From: Roseburia sp. 499
GTDB taxonomy: Bacteria > Bacillota > Clostridia > Lachnospirales > Lachnospiraceae
Direction: 5' to 3'
Assembly: GCF_001940225.2 (NCBI RefSeq)
Contig: NZ_CP135164.1
Location: 1,240,001-1,304,000, forward strand
DNA: 64,000 bases
Positions 40,899 through 49,599 of this stretch are shown in pieces; position 1 is the first letter of the stretch, and each line of letters opens with the position of its first letter. Under the pieces are notes generated by a model. That model saw only the letters and a program-made list of their open reading frames with translations, was not told the origin of the DNA and ran no database searches. The position numbers and the translations under genes were made by a program.

Positions 40899-42519
40899 AA
40901 GTGGCTGAAAGCCACATTGTTACTGTATTTTAACTGAATATTGCTTTTCACTTATTAAGTGAATAAAAAAAGAGCATCCAAATGTGGTAAAATTAAGGTG
41001 TCGAATCTTAAATCATAACCCAAAAGGAGCCCTTTATGAGTATTGTAAACACCTTATCTCTTGAAAGCAATAGACAAATTAAAATAAATTTTGACGGAGG
41101 TGATTTGTCCTCCGATGCAGGCTTACTTCTTATCAAAGAATTCGTAAGCAAACTTGGTATTGATAAGCTTTTTGACAAAGCTTTCAAGACCAATGATTCT
41201 GCATTATTCAGATATCATACGGATCAGAAAAATCTGCTCCAGATGATATATATGATCATTGCCGGTTATTTCGAAGATGATGCTTCCGATGAACTTACAA
41301 ATGATCCTGTATTCAAGTCTGTACTTGAAAAAGATGCCCTTGCATCACAACCTACGGTATCAAGATTTTTTAACCGTACGGATGAAGATACCTTAAACCA
41401 GTTCCTTACTATTGGCAGAATGCTGAGAAAGAAAATCTACAGTATCCAGATGCCACAGGCTGTTATTCTGGATCTTGATTCCACTCTTCTTGATGCATAT
41501 GGTAAACAGGAAGGAAAAGCCTTTAACTTCCACTATCAGAGTAATGGATACCATCCGCTTGTCTGTTATGATGGAATGACCGGGGATCTGATTAAAATCC
41601 AGCTTCGTGATGGAACACAGTATTCCTGTACCGGAGTGGTTGACTTCCTGCAGCCGATACTTGATGAATACCTGAACGATTATCCGGCAATCCGTATTCT
41701 GCTTCGTGGTGACAGCGGTTTCGCTACGCCTGATCTTTATACGCAGTGTGAGGAAAATGGCACAAGCTATGTTATCCGGCTGAAAGAGAATGGAATTCTC
41801 CGTGAAAAAGCATCCCATCTTGTGGATGAACTTGATGAGATAACAAGGAATAACAAAGTTGATTATGCGGTAGTTTATGGTGAATTCATGTACAAAGCAG
41901 GTTCATGGCCTTATGAAAGGCGCGTGGTCTGCAAGGTTGAAAAGCCAGAGAACCAGATGATTTACATGTACACATTTATTGTCACAAACATGGATTCCTC
42001 ACCAGAGTATCTCATCAAATTTTACTGCAAAAGAGGACTGATGGAAAACTTCATCAAAGAAAGCAAATCCGGTTTTGATTTCGCTTCCGTAAGCAGTCAT
42101 ACCAGAATGGTAAATGCCAACAGGCTTCAGGTACACGCTCTTGCGTATAACATATTTAATTGGTTTAGACGATTGGCGTTATCAGCAAATATGCGAAAGC
42201 AACGCATTGATACCGTCCGTTTAAAACTGCTGAAGATTGCTGCGAAAGCAGTTCATTCAGCAAGATATATAACATTCAAGCTGTGTAGTAGCTGTCCTTA
42301 CAAGAATGAGTTTTATGAAACTCTGTCAAATATCAGCAAGCTTAGTATACAGCTGGAATAGCAACTATTAACGAACCTTGACAGCTCGATAACTGCTCTG
42401 AAATTTTCCATAGGTATTTTATACCCTTTTGCAGGTGATTTGAGAGAAGTTGTTACGGCAAGGATTAGATTTTTTGATTCACGGTAAATTTATTGGTTCA
42501 GATACTGATCCGTGAATAA
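40878..42519 (+). mobile_element. IS1380-like insertion sequence without target duplication
   Basis: An intact transposase is bounded by short inverted ends, TTATTCACGG (40878-40887) and CCGTGAATAA (42510-42519). Each end also forms its own hairpin with TTCACGG/CCGTGAA arms. The flanks share at most three bases (ATT), less than the 4-5 expected, and cut two unrelated genes. Exact ends are uncertain by a few bases. Confidence 0.8.
41036..42361 (+). CDS. IS1380-family transposase
   Basis: A 441-residue transposase. DDE residues lie in ILDLDSTLLDAYGKQEGKAF, LLRGDSGFATPDLY and RGLMENFIKESKSGF, all hallmarks of IS1380. AAAAGGAG precedes the ATG. Codon use (many CTT, CTG and ATC codons, GC-richer) differs from the chromosomal genes around it, consistent with recent arrival. 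No frameshift seen. Confidence 0.95.
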   Translation: MSIVNTLSLESNRQIKINFDGGDLSSDAGLLLIKEFVSKLGIDKLFDKAFKTNDSALFRYHTDQKNLLQMIYMIIAGYFEDDASDELTNDPVFKSVLEKDALASQPTVSRFFNRTDEDTLNQFLTIGRMLRKKIYSIQMPQAVILDLDSTLLDAYGKQEGKAFNFHYQSNGYHPLVCYDGMTGDLIKIQLRDGTQYSCTGVVDFLQPILDEYLNDYPAIRILLRGDSGFATPDLYTQCEENGTSYVIRLKENGILREKASHLVDELDEITRNNKVDYAVVYGEFMYKAGSWPYERRVVCKVEKPENQMIYMYTFIVTNMDSSPEYLIKFYCKRGLMENFIKESKSGFDFASVSSHTRMVNANRLQVHALAYNIFNWFRRLALSANMRKQRIDTVRLKLLKIAAKAVHSARYITFKLCSSCPYKNEFYETLSNISKLSIQLE

Positions 42520-43098
42520 TTCAGGGTTGATACAAAAAATATTTCAATAATAGGTATTGATGGTCTTGGTGGCGCGGGGAAGAGTACAATATCTGAAAAG
42601 ATATGTCAGAAATTTATAGACAACAATTATCATACACTTTTACTTCATATTGATGAGTTCACCAAGGTGCGGGAAGTAAGATACGATTCTGCATATCCTG
42701 AGTGGCAATGTTATTATGACTTACAATGGAGATTTGATTATTTTTCGGAGGTAATAAAGGAAATCAAAAATAACAAGAAAGATTATATTGACATTGAGTT
42801 ATATGATAAAGACAAAGATACATATTTTCATCGGCGTTTTGATGTGGGGAAAAATACCATTGTGATTGTAGAAGGAATATTTCTTCAAAAAAAAGAATTC
42901 GAAAATGTATTTGATTATATGATATATCTTGATATTCCGGAGAAAGTCAGACTTAACAGAGTGATAAAAAGAGATACCTATATTGGTGATGAGCAACAAA
43001 TCATTGATAAATATCAAAATAGGTATTTCCCAGCCGAGCATAGGTATATAGAAGAATACCAGCCTAAAAACAATGCTGATTTTGTAATAGGTGAATAA
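42520..43098 (+). pseudogene. P-loop nucleoside/uridine kinase-like gene, 5' end lost
   Basis: The reading frame is open from the first base after the IS1380-like end: SIIGIDGLGGAGKSTISEKI holds an intact Walker A, followed by LLLHIDEFTKV, VEGIFLQ and LDIPEKVRLNRVIKRD (the Arg-rich lid). It resembles the uridine-kinase-like family. No ATG, GTG or TTG exists before the P-loop, and a TAA from the IS end blocks the frame upstream. A GTG at 42667 would start translation but drops the P-loop. Without an unusual ATT start, the gene is inactive. Confidence 0.8.
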
Positions 43099-43118
43099 GA
43101 AACAACAGGAGGAATAGA

Positions 43119-43568
43119 ATGGAACGAATAGAATTAAGAGAACTTCATGTTGATGTTATTGAAGAAATTAAAACATTTTTTGTAGAGATTTTTACAAAAG
43201 AACCATGGAATGATGATTGGAGTAATCAGGAACAACTTCATGCATATATCATGGATTTGATAGGAAATAAAAACTCCTTGGCACTTGGATTATTTGAAGA
43301 CAATGTCATGGTTGGACTTGCCATGGGAAATATAAAGCATTGGTATACCGGAACAGAGTATTACATTGAGGAACTTTGCATTAAAAGGGAAGAACAGGGA
43401 AGAGGTCTCGGAACACAATTTCTGAAAGCGATTGAAGGATATATAAAGTCAAAAGGAATTACTCATATTTTCCTACAAACAGAGAGAACTGTTCCGGCGT
43501 ATAGTTTTTACAAGAAGAAGGGGTTTGTTGAATTAACAGAACATGTTTCCTTTATTAAAGAATGCTAG
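43119..43568 (+). CDS. GNAT-family N-acetyltransferase
   Basis: A 149-residue acetyltransferase. The acetyl-CoA loop is REEQGRGLGTQFL (about 91-103, Q-X2-G-X-G), preceded by the strand YYIEELCIK and followed by IFLQTERTVPAYSFYKKKGF. Substrate unknown: small amine or protein N-terminus. It starts 20 bases after the kinase remnant with ACAGGAGG and so may be transcribed from whatever promoter serves that remnant. Confidence 0.88.
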   Translation: MERIELRELHVDVIEEIKTFFVEIFTKEPWNDDWSNQEQLHAYIMDLIGNKNSLALGLFEDNVMVGLAMGNIKHWYTGTEYYIEELCIKREEQGRGLGTQFLKAIEGYIKSKGITHIFLQTERTVPAYSFYKKKGFVELTEHVSFIKEC

Positions 43569-43599
43569 AAATAGTTGAGGAAGTAATGGAGAAATAATT

Positions 43600-44316
43600 A
43601 TGAACAGTAAAGAAATTATTGAGGAATTAAAATCAGAGTCATCTGAAAAGTATAAGGCAAATGTTGTAAAAATGGGAATACCGGAAGAATATAGTATAGG
43701 AGTTTCCACAACTATAGTAAGAAGTATTGCTAAGAAAATAGGTAAGTCTACGGAATTGGGATTTGAGTTATGGAATACCGGTTACCATGAAGCCAGGCTG
43801 CTTGCAGTTCTATTATTCGACCGCAAAGACATAACCCATTCTGATATAAAAAGGCTTATGTCAGATGTTATTTCATGGGATTTATGTGATCATTTGTGCA
43901 AGAACTTAATTATTAAGATGAAAGATTATCAGGATTTTATATTTGAGTGGATTACTTCTCCTCATGTATACGAAAAACGTGCTTCGTTTACCTTAATAGC
44001 ATCATCTGCGATACATGATAAAAAATTATCAAATGATGTTCTGGATACATATCTGAAGTTAGTACGAGAAAATTCGGATAGCGAACATGAACATATTAAA
44101 AAGGCGGTTTCGTGGGCATTAAGGGAAATAGGGAAAATAGATTTTAGCTATAACGAGAAAGCATTATTATTAGCCCATGATTTAAAGGAAAATGGAAATA
44201 AAGTACAAGTATGGATTGCTAAAGATGCTATGAAAGAATTAGAAAATGTCGTTAAGGTGGAAGGAAGAACACGTCTGATTTCCACTAAGACCAAAATGGG
44301 AAGCACGATATCATAG
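43600..44316 (+). CDS. DNA alkylation repair protein, AlkD-like
   Basis: A 238-residue HEAT-like repeat DNA glycosylase. Landmarks: GVSTTIVRSIAKKIG (34-48), LWNTGYHEARLLAVLLFDRK (58-77), SWDLCDHLCKNL (the Trp-Asp pair around the active site), EKRASFTLIASSA and KKAVSWALREIGK. These proteins excise positively charged alkylated bases such as 3-methyladenine and 7-methylguanine. Soluble, intact. Confidence 0.9.
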   Translation: MNSKEIIEELKSESSEKYKANVVKMGIPEEYSIGVSTTIVRSIAKKIGKSTELGFELWNTGYHEARLLAVLLFDRKDITHSDIKRLMSDVISWDLCDHLCKNLIIKMKDYQDFIFEWITSPHVYEKRASFTLIASSAIHDKKLSNDVLDTYLKLVRENSDSEHEHIKKAVSWALREIGKIDFSYNEKALLLAHDLKENGNKVQVWIAKDAMKELENVVKVEGRTRLISTKTKMGSTIS

Positions 44317-44355
44317 TTTCTATTAGTGCAGAATTTAAATGGAAAGGGTACTATT

Positions 44356-44802
44356 ATGATAAAAAAATATAAGCTAGGATTTAATGTATGGGGATTGCTA
44401 TTGTTTTTGATAATTATGTTACCAAATTTTTATTGGTTTGCTGTTCCGGCGCCAAATGATGTATTAAGAGCAGAATCTACTACCGGAACAATAGATACAA
44501 TAGCATCTATAGCACAAGTGTTAATGATTATTGCTTTGTGCATAATTGTGAATAAAGACAGTAAAAAAATCATGATGAGTCCGCTTATTATAGCTACAAT
44601 TATAAGTTGTTTCTTATATTTTATGGGATGGATATTTTATTATCAGGGTGTGACAAATGCAGTAGTTATTTTAACATTGTGTGTGTTTCCATGTCTGGCA
44701 TTTCTATTTTTTGCTATTGATAGGAAAAATAGGGTCGCAATTATACCTATATTGATTTTTACAGTATGTCATTTAATATATGGGGTAATAAATTTTGTTT
44801 AA
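44356..44802 (+). CDS. Small four-helix membrane protein
   Basis: A 148-residue hypothetical protein with four hydrophobic helices (about 8-26, 50-70, 78-98 and 105-140 split by a short loop). The loop PAPNDVLRAESTTGTIDTIAS is the only hydrophilic stretch. The start at ATG 44356 (MIKKYKLGFNVWG) has GGAAAGGG upstream and is preferred over a GTG at 44326. I do not recognise the family. Confidence 0.68.
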   Translation: MIKKYKLGFNVWGLLLFLIIMLPNFYWFAVPAPNDVLRAESTTGTIDTIASIAQVLMIIALCIIVNKDSKKIMMSPLIIATIISCFLYFMGWIFYYQGVTNAVVILTLCVFPCLAFLFFAIDRKNRVAIIPILIFTVCHLIYGVINFV

Positions 44803-44866
44803 GTTGTAGGTCTATACCATTCATTGAAACAGAGTGAAAAGGAAATTGTAAGGAGATGAAGAAACT

Positions 44867-45244
44867 ATGAGAGCAAATAGGAAGATAAGCTTATTGTTGT
44901 GTATTTTTAGTTTGATTTTTTTCTGTATAGGTTGTGGCGAAGGTAAATTTAATGGTAGTATGGTGGGCAACGAGAATGAGTTTAGTTTAGAATATTCAGT
45001 GTTTAATACAACGTATGAACATAACTTTAATCTGGAAAAGGGAGACGTTATTCGGTGTAGTATTGTGGCGGATAAAGGAAGTATTGACATTAGTATTCAT
45101 AAAGGTGAGGATGTAAGAGCATATCAAGGAAATGATGTCACTACGGGAAATTTCGATGTAGAAGTGGAAGAAGCTGGAGAATATACCATTACTGTTACAG
45201 GAAATGAGGCATCCGGCAGTGTGTCTTTTGAAATACTGGAATAG
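44867..45244 (+). CDS. Small putative lipoprotein
   Basis: A 125-residue secreted protein. The signal peptide (RKISLLLCIFSLIFFCIGC) ends in an atypical lipobox CIGC with Cys23. The mature part is a compact beta-sandwich by pattern (YEHNFNLEKGDVIRCSIVAD; GSIDISIHKG; YTITVTGNEASGSVSFEIL), close in layout to bacterial pre-peptidase or Ig-like domains. It probably sits on the outer face of the membrane; partner unknown. Confidence 0.75.
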   Translation: MRANRKISLLLCIFSLIFFCIGCGEGKFNGSMVGNENEFSLEYSVFNTTYEHNFNLEKGDVIRCSIVADKGSIDISIHKGEDVRAYQGNDVTTGNFDVEVEEAGEYTITVTGNEASGSVSFEILE

Positions 45245-45277
45245 CTTGTAGAGGTATATGGAAAAGAGGTATGTGAA

Positions 45278-46429
45278 GTGGAAATAAGACAGATATTAGA
45301 AAAGGATAGAGCAAAAGCCTTAGAACTTGTGTGGAATGTGTTTTTACAGTATGAATCCCCGGATTATTCAAAAGAGGGGATAGAAGCCTTTTACCAATCT
45401 GTTATTATAAATGAGGATTACATAAATAATATTGTGATGTATGGGGCTTTTGAAAACAATGAAATAAAGGGTGTCATTGCTACTAGAAATAAAGGGAATC
45501 ATGTCGCATTATTTTTCGTGGATGGAAAATATCATAAGCAAGGAATAGGAAAGTCTCTATTTCAAAAAGTATTAGCGGAGAGCACAGGAGATGAAATAAC
45601 CGTGAATTCATCTCCTTATGCAGTAGAGGTGTATCGACATCTTGGATTTTGTGAAACAGATACCGAACAGATCGAAGATGGTATCAGATATACGCTAATG
45701 AAATATCAGAAATCATACTTATATACAAAGATTCGGGAAAATATATGGCAGATTGAAGAAGAGAATGGGGTTTGTTGTACGTTAATCAAGGGAAGTGAAA
45801 TGGCGATACTGGTTGATACCGGATATGGACACCGTAACCTGAGAGCTTTTGTAGAAAAGAATATTTCGACTCCGTATATAGTAATCAACAGCCATGGGCA
45901 TCCGGATCACATCGGAGGGAATCATTGGTTTGATGAAGTTTATGCGATAAAAAAGGAATGGGATGTAATAAAGCATTTTGAAGAACCGGGAAATAGAACA
46001 TACGGGTTAAAGGAATTACAGGTGGATAGTCACATTTCTTTAGGGGATATTCAGGTCGATGTTGTATTATTAGAAGGCCATACAAAGGGCTCCATAGGCT
46101 TATTGGTGTTGGAGGAGCAGCTTTTGATTGCGGGAGATGCATTGAATGAAGGGTTATGGTTATTCAACTATGGCTCTTTGTCTATGAAAAAACTTTACGA
46201 AACCATGCAAAAAGTGATGCAGATGAAATTTTCTACTTATTTATGCGGACACAGTAATCAAGAATATAAGAAAGAAAAATTATTGGCACATATTCATAAT
46301 CTGGAAAATTTAAAAGTGGATGAAAATACGAAACAGGATACGATAGGTTTCGAGACATACTGTAGCAGTTATGAGGATTCTCATGGAAAGTCAGAAATCG
46401 TATTTACTATTGATAGACTAGAGGTATAG
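45278..46429 (+). CDS. GNAT acetyltransferase fused to a metallo-beta-lactamase-fold hydrolase
   Basis: A 383-residue two-domain protein. Residues 1-145 are a GNAT domain (HKQGIGKSLFQ, 86-96; NSSPYAVEVYRHLGF). Residues 150-370 are a metallo-beta-lactamase fold with complete metal ligands: His206, His208, Asp210, His211, His268, Asp287 and His325 (also DTGYG and GHTKGS). The fusion is uninterrupted, with no internal stop or overlap. The GTG start has AAAGAGGT upstream; the first 56 bases around it match the start of the Crp/Fnr gene at 31532. Substrates of both halves are unknown. Confidence 0.88.
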   Translation: MEIRQILEKDRAKALELVWNVFLQYESPDYSKEGIEAFYQSVIINEDYINNIVMYGAFENNEIKGVIATRNKGNHVALFFVDGKYHKQGIGKSLFQKVLAESTGDEITVNSSPYAVEVYRHLGFCETDTEQIEDGIRYTLMKYQKSYLYTKIRENIWQIEEENGVCCTLIKGSEMAILVDTGYGHRNLRAFVEKNISTPYIVINSHGHPDHIGGNHWFDEVYAIKKEWDVIKHFEEPGNRTYGLKELQVDSHISLGDIQVDVVLLEGHTKGSIGLLVLEEQLLIAGDALNEGLWLFNYGSLSMKKLYETMQKVMQMKFSTYLCGHSNQEYKKEKLLAHIHNLENLKVDENTKQDTIGFETYCSSYEDSHGKSEIVFTIDRLEV

Positions 46430-46468
46430 AATATTAATAAGTGCAAACAGTTATAGGAGTGTAAAAGA

Positions 46469-47128
46469 ATGAGAGAAAAAAATATACAATTAAAAACAAA
46501 ACGACTACTGATTTCCCCCATGTCCGATGAAGAGATGAGGCAGTTAATCATAGAAACACCGATTAGTGAATTAAAGCGGGCTTATAAGGAAATGTTGGGT
46601 GGATGTCTGAAAAATCCAGAACATCGTTTATGGTATACTGCTTGGAAGATAAGTTTAAAGGAAAATAAGCAACTTATCGGGACTGCGGGATTTAAAGGAC
46701 CTGCAAACAACTGTAGTGTGGAAATAGGTTATGGAATCGATGATGGATTTGAAGGAAATGGATACGCTACGGAAGCCGCAAAAGCACTCATTGACTGGGC
46801 ATTTGAACAGGAAGGCATCTGTTTCGTTGAAGCTGAAACAGATCCTGACAATATAGCATCCCAGAGAATATTAGAGAAATTGTCGTTCAAATCAGATGGA
46901 GCAGGGGAAGAAGGACCACGATTTGTATTGGAGAAGGGGGAAACTTCATGGATGGCAATTTATATGTGTTTTGGACTTAGTATAGGAACGGCATTGGGAG
47001 CAACCATGAACAATATGGCAATAGGGATGTGTTTTGGTATGGCAATAGGGATGTGTCTTGGAGTAGCAATTGATTCAGCATCAAAGAAAAAACGGAAAGA
47101 AATTCGGGAAGAACGGGAAAAACAGTAA
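46469..47128 (+). CDS. RimJ/RimL-type acetyltransferase with C-terminal glycine-zipper anchor
   Basis: A 219-residue protein. Residues 5-155 are a GNAT domain of the ribosomal-protein/Arg-type (LKTKRLLISPMS; GYGIDDGFEGNGYATEAAKA; EAETDPDNIASQRILEKLSF). Residues 161-202 are a hydrophobic Gly/Met-rich tract (FGLSIGTALGATMNNMAIGM and two more GM/LG repeats), followed by a highly basic/acidic tail. A tail anchor on a GNAT is unusual and may place the enzyme at the membrane. Target unknown. Confidence 0.85.
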   Translation: MREKNIQLKTKRLLISPMSDEEMRQLIIETPISELKRAYKEMLGGCLKNPEHRLWYTAWKISLKENKQLIGTAGFKGPANNCSVEIGYGIDDGFEGNGYATEAAKALIDWAFEQEGICFVEAETDPDNIASQRILEKLSFKSDGAGEEGPRFVLEKGETSWMAIYMCFGLSIGTALGATMNNMAIGMCFGMAIGMCLGVAIDSASKKKRKEIREEREKQ

Positions 47129-47153
47129 AATACCAGATAAACAGGAGGATATT

Positions 47154-47411
47154 ATGGGAGAATTAACAAAGTTACCTAATTTGGGAAAGGTATTAGAGGA
47201 ACAATTAAATAGTGTTGGCATTTTTACAGAAGAAGAGTTAAGAAAAACAGGCGCCAAACAGGCATGGTTGAAGATACAGCAAATAGATACTTCTGCCTGC
47301 CTGCATCGTCTTATGGCATTAGAAGGAGCAATACAGGGGGTAAAAAAGACTTTATTGCCGGAAGAAGTAAAAGCGGAATTAAAAGAATTCTACCAGTGGA
47401 ATAAGAAATGA
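47154..47411 (+). CDS. TfoX C-terminal domain protein
   Basis: An 85-residue helical protein. LTKLPNLGKVLEEQLNSVGI (4-23) and the helix-hairpin-helix-like ELRKTGAKQAWLKIQ match the C-terminal domain of TfoX/Sxy, here without the N-terminal domain. Such proteins are common in Clostridia, with no established competence role. The ATG at 47154 has ACAGGAGG upstream. It is in a run of small genes with the next two. Confidence 0.88.
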   Translation: MGELTKLPNLGKVLEEQLNSVGIFTEEELRKTGAKQAWLKIQQIDTSACLHRLMALEGAIQGVKKTLLPEEVKAELKEFYQWNKK

Positions 47412-47433
47412 GTGGAATAGGAGTGCTATTAAA

Positions 47434-47688
47434 ATGAATATAAGTAATGAGTTGCTTGAAAATTTGGATAAATTACATACAACGGAATTAGGAGTTGTAC
47501 GAATTAAGAAAAATCTTTCTTTGGATACAGAGGATGTAGTTGACTGGTGCAGAGTTAAAATAGAATCGCCGAATGCTGTTATTACAAGGAACGGAAAGAA
47601 CTGGTATATTAATGTAGATGGTAGCATCATAAGTGTGAATGCTTACAGTTACACAATCATTACAGCCCATAAGGAAAAATTAAAGTAG
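47434..47688 (+). CDS. DUF3781 protein
   Basis: An 84-residue soluble protein. TELGVVRIKKNLSLDTEDVV (17-36) and DWCRVKIESPNAVITRNGKN are the DUF3781 hallmark; the end YSYTIITAHK is also conserved in the family. Function unknown. It lies 22 bases after the TfoX-C gene and 13 before the PhzF gene, so all three are probably cotranscribed. Confidence 0.85.
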   Translation: MNISNELLENLDKLHTTELGVVRIKKNLSLDTEDVVDWCRVKIESPNAVITRNGKNWYINVDGSIISVNAYSYTIITAHKEKLK

Positions 47689-47701
47689 TGGAGGGATAAG
47701 A

Positions 47702-48478
47702 ATGAAACAATATATTGTAGATGCATTTACAGATAAAGTTTTTTCAGGAAATCAAGCAGCGGTATGTGTTCTTGAAGAATGGGTTTCGGAAGAATTGATG
47801 ATAAATATTGCAAAGGAAAATAATTTTTCAGAAACAGCATTCACTGTGAAGGAAGGAGAGAAATTTCGTCTTCGGTGGTTTACTCCCGGTGGAGAAATTG
47901 ACCTTTGCGGTCACGCTACACTTGCAACTGCGTATGTTATCATGCAGTTTTATGAGAAAGAGATATCTTCTGTAGTATTTGAAACTTTATCAGGAACTTT
48001 AAAGGTTCATAAAAAAGAAGAATTGTACGAAATGGATTTTCCGGCTTATGAATTTAAGCAAATTCCTGTGACAGATGAAATAGAAGAAGCAATGGGAGCA
48101 CGACCGATAGAAGCATACTTGAGTAGGGATCTTTTAGTTGTATTCGATTCAGAAGACACAGTTAGAAATTTAAAACCAGATCAGGAAAAAATGAAGAAAC
48201 TGGATGGATTAGTTGTTGGAGTTACAGCAAGAGGAAAAGAATATGATTGTGTTTCCAGAGTATTTGGCCCTAAGTTAAATGTACCCGAAGATCCGGTCAC
48301 AGGATCCACACATTGCCTGATTATTCCTTACTGGGCTGAAAAACTTGGAAAGAATAAATTGATTGCATATCAGGCCTCAGAGAGAACAGGCATATTATAT
48401 GCAGAGCAGATTGGAAACAGAGTAAAGTTGGCAGGAAAAGTTGCGCTGTATTCGGTGGCGGATATTTTAGCAAAATAA
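47702..48478 (+). CDS. PhzF-family isomerase
   Basis: A 258-residue protein with the two-domain diaminopimelate-epimerase-like fold. Catalytic Glu44 is in NNFSETAFT, and the substrate loops are RWFTPGGEIDLCGHATLATA and FGPKLNVPEDPVTGSTHCLI. PhzF itself isomerises a phenazine precursor, but isolated homologs like this one act on unknown substrates. No phenazine genes are nearby. Followed by a terminator. Confidence 0.92.
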   Translation: MKQYIVDAFTDKVFSGNQAAVCVLEEWVSEELMINIAKENNFSETAFTVKEGEKFRLRWFTPGGEIDLCGHATLATAYVIMQFYEKEISSVVFETLSGTLKVHKKEELYEMDFPAYEFKQIPVTDEIEEAMGARPIEAYLSRDLLVVFDSEDTVRNLKPDQEKMKKLDGLVVGVTARGKEYDCVSRVFGPKLNVPEDPVTGSTHCLIIPYWAEKLGKNKLIAYQASERTGILYAEQIGNRVKLAGKVALYSVADILAK

Positions 48479-48532
48479 ATTTATAAGCATTAAAGTAAGA
48501 ACAGCAATTGGGAAGTAGCATTTCTTGGACAT

Positions 48533-48560
48533 AAAAGAGTCCGCGAGCGGACTCTTTGTT
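48533..48560. terminator. Terminator between convergent genes
   Basis: AAAGAGTCCGC pairs with GCGGACTCTTT, with a minimal loop and T residues beyond, between the PhzF gene and the minus-strand hydrolase. Confidence 0.88.
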
Positions 48561-48568
48561 TTAATTTA

Positions 48569-49540
48569 TTATTGGAAGTGTTCAGAAATATATTGTTGTA
48601 CTGCGGAACACATTTCGTCTTTACATGTCCAGTGCAGATAATGTGGACCATTTAAGGAAATCACCTTTTGCAGAGAAGGATTGGTTATATATGTTTCATA
48701 GAATGAAACACTTGTTTTTCCGTCATCGCGAGGTTTCTGATTGCTGTCGTCGGTAGTAAAGAATAAGACTGGTAAATCTTTTCCAAATGTCATATCATGT
48801 GTTTTAGCAATACTGTCACTAATATGATTCATCTGATCAATTACATTTTTGTTCTGCGCTTTCCAGGAGGCAATATGGCGTTGCAAGGAAAGGTTCTCAT
48901 CGGTATAATAATTATTGCTGTTGTCAGAAATAAAAGTGTCTGGTGCGAAAAGAGTAATCAATCGCATAACGCCCAGATTAACAAGCTGGCCTGTTGCAAG
49001 CAGGGTATGCTTGGGAAGTTCTTCGTCAAAATACTCAGCCATTCTAGGCAATGTACAGTCAATACCAATGATTCCGGCCACTTCATCAGGATAGGTATTT
49101 GCATAATAGACGGAATGGATACCGGATATGGAATGTGGCATAAGGATATAAGGCGCATCAATTTCGGCAGTATGTAGCGCAGAATGTATTTCTTTTACTT
49201 CATTTTCTATTGTTCGCTCTTTCGATGTAATATCGCTCCATCCATATCCAAAGGGTTCAACTATTACAACGCGGTTTTCCTTGGCAAGGCCTTGGGCGAG
49301 TGGCAGAAAATCAAGAACAGGTGAAGCAGTGCCAAGACCAGGTAGAAGGACTATGGTATTTTTACCTTCGCCTAGGATATATAGATTCATGTCCTTTCCA
49401 TCAACATTGACATATTGTCCAATCGTAGGATTATTTTTCTTTTCGATAATGGTTAGAATCTGATGAATTGTAGTGATTAGTATTAAAACAGTAATAATTA
49501 CAAGTAAAATAATTTTAATGATTTTAACAAATTTCTTCAT
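48569..49540 (-). CDS. Membrane-anchored alpha/beta hydrolase
   Basis: A 323-residue protein. One N-terminal membrane helix (about 8-28, IIKIILLVIITVLILITT) anchors a hydrolase domain outside the cell. LLPGLGTASP shapes the oxyanion hole, MPHSISGIHS contains the nucleophile Ser in H-S-I-S-G, and the His of NGPHYLHW closes the triad. It resembles prolyl-iminopeptidase/haloperoxidase-like hydrolases. It is divergent from the two-component operon, with shared 11-bp repeats between them. Confidence 0.87.
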   Translation of the reverse strand: MKKFVKIIKIILLVIITVLILITTIHQILTIIEKKNNPTIGQYVNVDGKDMNLYILGEGKNTIVLLPGLGTASPVLDFLPLAQGLAKENRVVIVEPFGYGWSDITSKERTIENEVKEIHSALHTAEIDAPYILMPHSISGIHSVYYANTYPDEVAGIIGIDCTLPRMAEYFDEELPKHTLLATGQLVNLGVMRLITLFAPDTFISDNSNNYYTDENLSLQRHIASWKAQNKNVIDQMNHISDSIAKTHDMTFGKDLPVLFFTTDDSNQKPRDDGKTSVSFYETYITNPSLQKVISLNGPHYLHWTCKDEMCSAVQQYISEHFQ

Positions 49541-49599
49541 AAAACTCCTTTCGTATCTAAAATGTAATATTTTTGAGGTAAATAAAATATATCAGATGA

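Noticed and set aside
40860..42530. TTCACGG/CCGTGAA repeats as phage attachment sites
   Set aside because: They flank an IS1380-type transposase and form hairpins at each end, so they are better explained as IS ends; no integrase is present.
42667..43098. A shorter kinase gene starting at GTG 42667
   Set aside because: The same frame is open upstream and contains the P-loop, so the GTG is internal. It is better described as a gene that lost its 5' end.
44326..44355. An upstream GTG start for the small membrane protein
   Set aside because: It has no ribosome site and the extra residues are hydrophilic and unconvincing; ATG 44356 has GGAAAGGG upstream.
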